64,000 nucleotides of DNA from RGIG2000 sp045612665 (GTDB lineage: Bacteria > Bacillota > Clostridia > Oscillospirales > CAG-272): assembly GCA_045612665.1 (NCBI GenBank), contig JAZKZO010000004.1:1-64000 (forward strand), written 5' to 3'. Both the position numbers and the translations under genes were made by a program. Of this stretch, positions 60,504 to 64,000 are shown piece by piece (the first letter of the stretch is position 1; each line of letters begins with the position of its first letter). The notes under the pieces were generated by a model. The model was given only the letters and a program-made list of their open reading frames with translations. It was not told the origin of the DNA and made no database searches.

Positions 60504-60527
60504 AAAGCACTCCAATCGGAGTGCTTT
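60504..60527 (-). terminator. Orphan terminator 1
   Basis: AAAGCACTCC, AATC loop, GGAGTGCTTT; the minus strand continues TTTTCG. No gene ends here. Confidence 0.65.
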
Positions 60528-60574
60528 CGCTTTGCTGGTGAGCCAAGGGTAACCGACGAGGAATAATTAAATAA

Positions 60575-60600
60575 AAAAGGCACTCAACCGAGTGCCTTTT
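60575..60600 (-). terminator. Orphan terminator 2
   Basis: AAAAGGCACTC, AACC loop, GAGTGCCTTTT; the minus strand continues TTATTTAATT. A diverged copy of orphan terminator 1. Confidence 0.65.
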
Positions 60601-60679
60601 GCTTTGCTTGTGAGCGTGAAATTAGAATCTTTTTCTTAAAATTCAAGACTTGCTTGATTAAAAATCAATCTTGAGGCTA

Positions 60680-60708
60680 TTGACTGTTATTTAAAATGAT
60701 GCTATAAT
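60680..60708 (+). promoter_or_regulatory. araC-family gene promoter
   Basis: TTGACT (60680-60685), 17 bp, TATAAT (60703-60708) preceded by TGC. Confidence 0.78.
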
Positions 60709-60754
60709 AAAGTCGAATGATACAAAACAGATTTTAACTGCTATGGAGGAGAAA

Positions 60755-61531
60755 ATGGTTTCATATAACGATTTCTTTGTTGGTCGAATTTATGCAGTTG
60801 TGAAAAAAACAGAAAGCGAGGGCTTTCGGTTTGAAAACAGATCAAGAGAGTGGGACGGCTTTGTGCTTTTTATAGATTGCGAAGGGAGCTTTGCCGATGA
60901 CAAGGGCAACACCTATCCGTGCTCGCCGGGGGACGTAGTGCTTCTTGGCCGAGGATATCACTATAATATAGAGCTTCCTAACGGTGGGACGTATATTACC
61001 TCTGCCTTTGATATCCATTTTGACGGCTTTGAGAAGGAGCGCGTTTTTCCTAGAATTTTGCATTTGAACGCAAAAAACATTGAGCGCTTTGATGAAATTG
61101 AAAGGACGTTTCTCTCACACGAGGAGAATTCCGTTGTGCAAAGTAGAATTTTGCTTACAAGCCTATATGTTGAGCTTTTGAGCATGATAGAGCCACAGGC
61201 GAATTTGGCAAATAAGGATGCGATAGCTGCTGAAAAAATTGTGAGAAAAACGTTTAGAGAAAATCTATCAGTTGATGATATTGCAAGGCAATGCAATGTC
61301 AGTACCTCATATTTGCGCGCGTGCTTTTTGCGCACCTATGGAATGTCGATTACTCGTTATCGTGAGAGGCTCAGAATTGAAGAGGCGGAAATTCTTATTC
61401 GCAGTGGCTTTTTTAAGCTTCATGAAATAGCGGAGCAGCTTGGCTATTGCGATATATTTCACTTCACTAAAAATTTCACAAAGGCAAAAGGGGTTTCACC
61501 GTCAAGGTATCGTGAGGCGTATCGGCAGTGA
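60755..61531 (+). CDS. AraC-family transcriptional regulator
   Basis: A 258-residue regulator. The start at 60755 is favoured because GGAGGAG lies 3-9 bp before it, while the ATG at 60743 has no site. The N-terminal cupin-like sensor (about 1-130) contains G-D-V-V-L-L-G-R-G-Y-H-Y. The C-terminal two helix-turn-helix domain (about 160-258) has LSVDDIARQCNVSTSYLRACF and the signature segment I-A-E-Q-L-G-Y-C-D-I-F-H-F-T-K-N-F-T-K-A-K-G-x-S-P-S-R-Y-R. It likely senses a sugar and controls GH78 upstream and/or the DUF5107 gene downstream. The inducer is unknown. Confidence 0.92.
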   Translation: MVSYNDFFVGRIYAVVKKTESEGFRFENRSREWDGFVLFIDCEGSFADDKGNTYPCSPGDVVLLGRGYHYNIELPNGGTYITSAFDIHFDGFEKERVFPRILHLNAKNIERFDEIERTFLSHEENSVVQSRILLTSLYVELLSMIEPQANLANKDAIAAEKIVRKTFRENLSVDDIARQCNVSTSYLRACFLRTYGMSITRYRERLRIEEAEILIRSGFFKLHEIAEQLGYCDIFHFTKNFTKAKGVSPSRYREAYRQ

Positions 61532-61553
61532 ATACGATCGTTTGATACAAAAC

Positions 61554-61592
61554 AAAAAGTCGTTTGGTTTATTTAACCGTGCGACTTTTTTT
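61554..61592 (+). terminator. Terminator after the araC-family gene
   Basis: AAAAAGTCG, inner GGTT/AACC pairing, CGACTTTTTTT. A TATAAT at 61595-61600 directly downstream may belong to the next gene's promoter. Confidence 0.7.
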
Positions 61593-61655
61593 GTTATAAT
61601 ACAATTGAAGAAGTATATTATAAATAATTTACTAGCGATTTTCAAGGAGACTATA

Positions 61656-63557
61656 ATGCTGAAATTTGAATCCGTTTTGTTGCTTTCAGCAGATTTGCCG
61701 AAGGAATCTGAAATTCCCGATATAAAAAGCGACAAATCCCTTCCGACCTTTAAGCTAAACGAAAATATACCCGACAATAACGGTCTTTACATAGGTCAAG
61801 GAATGGTGCCGTCCGTGCTTCCTTACAAAATGCAATCTATTTATGATAGAGAATTAAAGGAGCATAAATATCCTGCGGCTATTTTAGAAAACGAATATAT
61901 ACGCGCAACCTTTTTGCCAACTCTTGGCGGTAGGCTTTGGTCGCTTTACGATAAGAAGCTAAAAAAAGAACTGCTATATAAAAACAAGGCTGTCATCTTT
62001 GCTAATCTTGCCCTGCGCAATGCCTGGTTTGCCGGTGGCGTAGAATGGAACATAGGCGTTAGAGGTCATTCGCATTTTACCTGCTCACCGCTATTCGCTT
62101 GCCGTGAAATCAACTCTAACGGTGATGAAATATTAAAAATGTACGAGTACGAGGCAATACGAGGACTCGCCTACGTTATTCGGGCAGGATTATATAAGAA
62201 TTCCTTGCGTATCAATATTTCTATTGAAAATACAAGACAAGCACCGACGTACGTTTATTGGTGGTCGAATATTGCTATCCCTCAAGAAAAAGAAACACGA
62301 GTGCTTGTGCCAGCTAATAAAAGCTATATAACCACTTATAAAAACGGTGGCTATGAAATATCCTATGACGACATACCTGTAATTGACGGAAACGATATTT
62401 CTTATCCTGCGAATGCAAAGGTAGCCAAGGATTACTTTTTGGATATTCCAAAAGAAAATAAAAAGTGGATTGCAGCAATCGAAAAGGACGGAACGGGACT
62501 TTTGCAACAATCCGACAAGGCTCTTATTGGCAGAAAGCTTTTTGTTTGGGGCAATACCGAGGGTGGCAAGCATTGGAACGATTGGCTAACTGACGGTGGT
62601 GAATATGCCGAAATTCAGGCAGGACTTGCCAAAACTCAATTTGAGCATATTTCGATGAATGCACGGCAAATTATTTCTTGGAACGAATGCTATCAAGCGG
62701 TTACCGTAAAGAACGGAAGCGCTGATTATAATGACCTGTGCAAGGAAATAGACAGCTTGGCACACGATTGCAATTTTAGAGGATTTTTTGATATAAAGGA
62801 AGCCTCAGAGCCGACAATTTACGGCTCGGAGCGTGGCGCTTTGGCAAAAATGCTTGAGCCAAGGGAAGCTCCCACAATATGTGAATTCCCAAAGCTGACG
62901 GACAAAAATAATTATTTTGCTACCTTGATAAATCAAGAGCCTACGCCAAAGACACCAAAACTTGAATATTCCATTGACGCAAGGTATTTAAGCTTGATTG
63001 ATAAAAAAGCTCAAAAGAATTATTTTGATTACTATATGAGCGGTGCAATAGCCGTTAGCAATAATATGCTAAAGCGTGCAGAGTCGGATTTCTTGGCAGT
63101 AAAGGGAGAGTACGAGCATCTTGCGCTTGCTTGCCTTGCACAAATCGAGGTCAACTTGAAGGATAATATTCAAAAAGGATATGAATATATTTCCAAAGCC
63201 GTGAGCTTAAAAAGCGATATTGCGCTACTTGTTTTGTACGGAGAGATTGCTATAAAGGCTAAACAATATAAAGACCTTTTGACCTTGTCCGAGGGTATAT
63301 CAAACGGTCGTATACAAATGTACCGTGCAAAATGCTTCGTAGAATTAGGGGAGCTTGCAAAAGCCAAGGCAATTCTTTCTGATAGCCTTGTAATTCCCGA
63401 TATTAGAGAGGGAGAGTATTCTATTTCTGCAATTTGGTGCGAGCTTTACCGTCGTATAATCGCAAGCGACGATGGGCGAGAATATGAGAAAATTACCGAA
63501 AAAGAGACTTTAGAAAAATATCCTATTCCGTATAAGCTTGATTTTAGAATGCATTAA
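61656..63557 (+). CDS. DUF5107 / TPR protein
   Basis: A 633-residue protein. The start at 61656 has CAAGGAG upstream. Residues about 30-330 are the DUF5107 domain, recognisable by I-L-E-N-E-Y-I-R-A-T-F-L-P-T-L-G-G-R-L-W-S-L (aldose-1-epimerase-like opening), G-G-V-E-W-N-I-G-V-R-G-H and Y-V-Y-W-W-S-N. Residues about 440-620 are helical repeats like TPRs. Full-length relatives are often near 1000 residues, so this is a short form. The galactose-mutarotase-like fold suggests carbohydrate binding or lyase-type chemistry, but no activity is established. Cotranscribed with the gene starting at 63570. Confidence 0.83.
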   Translation: MLKFESVLLLSADLPKESEIPDIKSDKSLPTFKLNENIPDNNGLYIGQGMVPSVLPYKMQSIYDRELKEHKYPAAILENEYIRATFLPTLGGRLWSLYDKKLKKELLYKNKAVIFANLALRNAWFAGGVEWNIGVRGHSHFTCSPLFACREINSNGDEILKMYEYEAIRGLAYVIRAGLYKNSLRINISIENTRQAPTYVYWWSNIAIPQEKETRVLVPANKSYITTYKNGGYEISYDDIPVIDGNDISYPANAKVAKDYFLDIPKENKKWIAAIEKDGTGLLQQSDKALIGRKLFVWGNTEGGKHWNDWLTDGGEYAEIQAGLAKTQFEHISMNARQIISWNECYQAVTVKNGSADYNDLCKEIDSLAHDCNFRGFFDIKEASEPTIYGSERGALAKMLEPREAPTICEFPKLTDKNNYFATLINQEPTPKTPKLEYSIDARYLSLIDKKAQKNYFDYYMSGAIAVSNNMLKRAESDFLAVKGEYEHLALACLAQIEVNLKDNIQKGYEYISKAVSLKSDIALLVLYGEIAIKAKQYKDLLTLSEGISNGRIQMYRAKCFVELGELAKAKAILSDSLVIPDIREGEYSISAIWCELYRRIIASDDGREYEKITEKETLEKYPIPYKLDFRMH

Positions 63558-63569
63558 AGGAGAATGAAA

Positions 63570-64000
63570 ATGAAAATTCCAAGCCCATTTATACCTGTAA
63601 GAGTAAGAACTGAAAATTTCACTCATAGGGTAGAAATTGTAGATAAAAGCTATTCCTTTGGCGCTGACGGAATGATTTGCTCTATGAGAGTTGGCGAAAA
63701 TGAGCTTTTATCCTCGCCTATGCGTCTTGTTATGGAAGAGGACACAGAAATATCCGAGTTCGAAAACGACTATGAAAATAACGAAAGCGAAAGCTTTATT
63801 CAAAGTAGGTCGGATGAAAAGGCTATCATTTGCGGATGCAAGCAATCCAAGCGCTTTATTGTGGATTTTTGTTCAACAGTTCACTTCGACGGCTCCTGTG
63901 ATATTGATTTAAAGCTTATGCCAAAGGGATTGACCGTTGCACAGGCTTTAGGCGTTGGAGAGATAAAACCGTTAAATTTCAAGTTAGACAAGCTTTGGCT
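63570..64000 (+). CDS. Unknown protein, cut by window edge (possible carbohydrate-active N-terminus)
   Basis: The gene starts at ATG 63570 (AAAGGAG at 63557-63562; an ATG six bases upstream is too close) and is open for 143 codons to the edge. The N-terminus (MKIPSPFIPVRVRTENFTHRV) and the pattern of short beta strands with D-G-M-I-C-S-M, E-N-E-L-L-S-S-P-M-R-L and K-L-M-P-K-G-L-T look like the leading beta-sandwich of a large glycosidase of the DUF6067 sort. No catalytic part is included. It lies 12 bp after the DUF5107 stop and is probably in one operon with it. Confidence 0.6.
   Translation, partial: MKIPSPFIPVRVRTENFTHRVEIVDKSYSFGADGMICSMRVGENELLSSPMRLVMEEDTEISEFENDYENNESESFIQSRSDEKAIICGCKQSKRFIVDFCSTVHFDGSCDIDLKLMPKGLTVAQALGVGEIKPLNFKLDKLW

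Larger units (their letters stand above)
60421..60742. other. Intergenic region with GH78 and araC promoters and duplicated terminator block
   Basis: Between the divergent GH78 and araC genes lie the GH78 promoter, two hairpin terminators in tandem, and the araC promoter. The hairpins (60504-60527 and 60575-60600) have T-runs on the minus strand. Both are flanked on the right by related strings ending GTGAGC. The whole is bracketed by the direct repeat GAAATTAGAA (60489-60498 and 60618-60627). No gene is seen between them. See the separate finding on tRNA remnants. Confidence 0.6.

Overview
The window reads as chromosome of a low-to-mid GC Gram-positive anaerobe of the class Clostridia, probably a gut Bacillota. 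The evidence is the cmk-plsC-ispH/rpsA order with IspH fused to ribosomal protein S1, a T-box leader on valS, AGGAGG-type ribosome binding sites, sigma-A promoters with 17-bp spacers and extended -10 (TGn) elements, a CDP-glycerol (teichoic acid type) transferase, AzlCD, and two ABC-F proteins. No transposase, integrase, phage gene or CRISPR array was seen. Genus cannot be fixed from the sequence alone.

Layout. 0-13 kb: a cut membrane gene with a MarR regulator, a GH38 alpha-mannosidase, a secreted BspA-type leucine-rich repeat protein, two small membrane proteins, a GH27 alpha-galactosidase, a small membrane protein with a TetR regulator, a YwaF-type membrane protein, and a PadR-DUF1700-DUF4097 operon. 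13.2-17 kb: tRNA-Leu(UAA) and initiator tRNA-Met, then an accessory-looking stretch with two arrays of mini-hairpins flanking a YcgL-type nucleotidyltransferase and an alpha/beta hydrolase, then an XRE repressor divergent from a membrane protein with three matching operators between them. 17-21 kb: two tandem SGNH esterases with cysK, then azlCD. 21-36 kb: housekeeping core with a GT2/CDP-glycerol transferase, an ABC-F protein, a BaiN-like flavoprotein, cmk, plsC, ispH-rpsA, a 30-residue Cys-rich peptide on the minus strand, a zinc-ribbon protein, an XPD/DinG-type helicase, asnS and a class Ic aspartate aminotransferase. 36-49 kb: a BspA lipoprotein, an acyltransferase, an MFS transporter, valS with its T-box, a GH43 enzyme, glnA and a second ABC-F protein. 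49-64 kb: a carbohydrate block with a GH2 beta-glucuronidase-like enzyme, a six-gene operon (CapA-like, GH31, MATE, GH2, sugar isomerase, esterase), a GH78 alpha-L-rhamnosidase, an AraC regulator, a DUF5107 protein and a cut gene.

How it works together. None of the glycosidases (GH38, GH27, GH43, GH2 twice, GH31, GH78) has a recognisable signal peptide, and no ABC, PTS or Sus-type importer is next to them. The block therefore looks like cytoplasmic finishing of imported, acylated oligosaccharides or glycosides carrying mannose, galactose, arabinose/xylose, uronic acid and rhamnose; transporters must be elsewhere or be the MFS/MATE proteins. The most unusual items are the mini-hairpin arrays, a duplicated terminator block with apparent tRNA 3'-end remnants, the triple XRE operator, an internal ribosome binding site inside ispH-rpsA, a PadR gene that appears to start at AUA, an ABC-F protein with one wholly degenerate ATP site, and a helicase with an apparently dead nuclease domain. 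Most CDS starts were chosen from ribosome binding site spacing; family assignments come from recognition of motifs, not from a database search.
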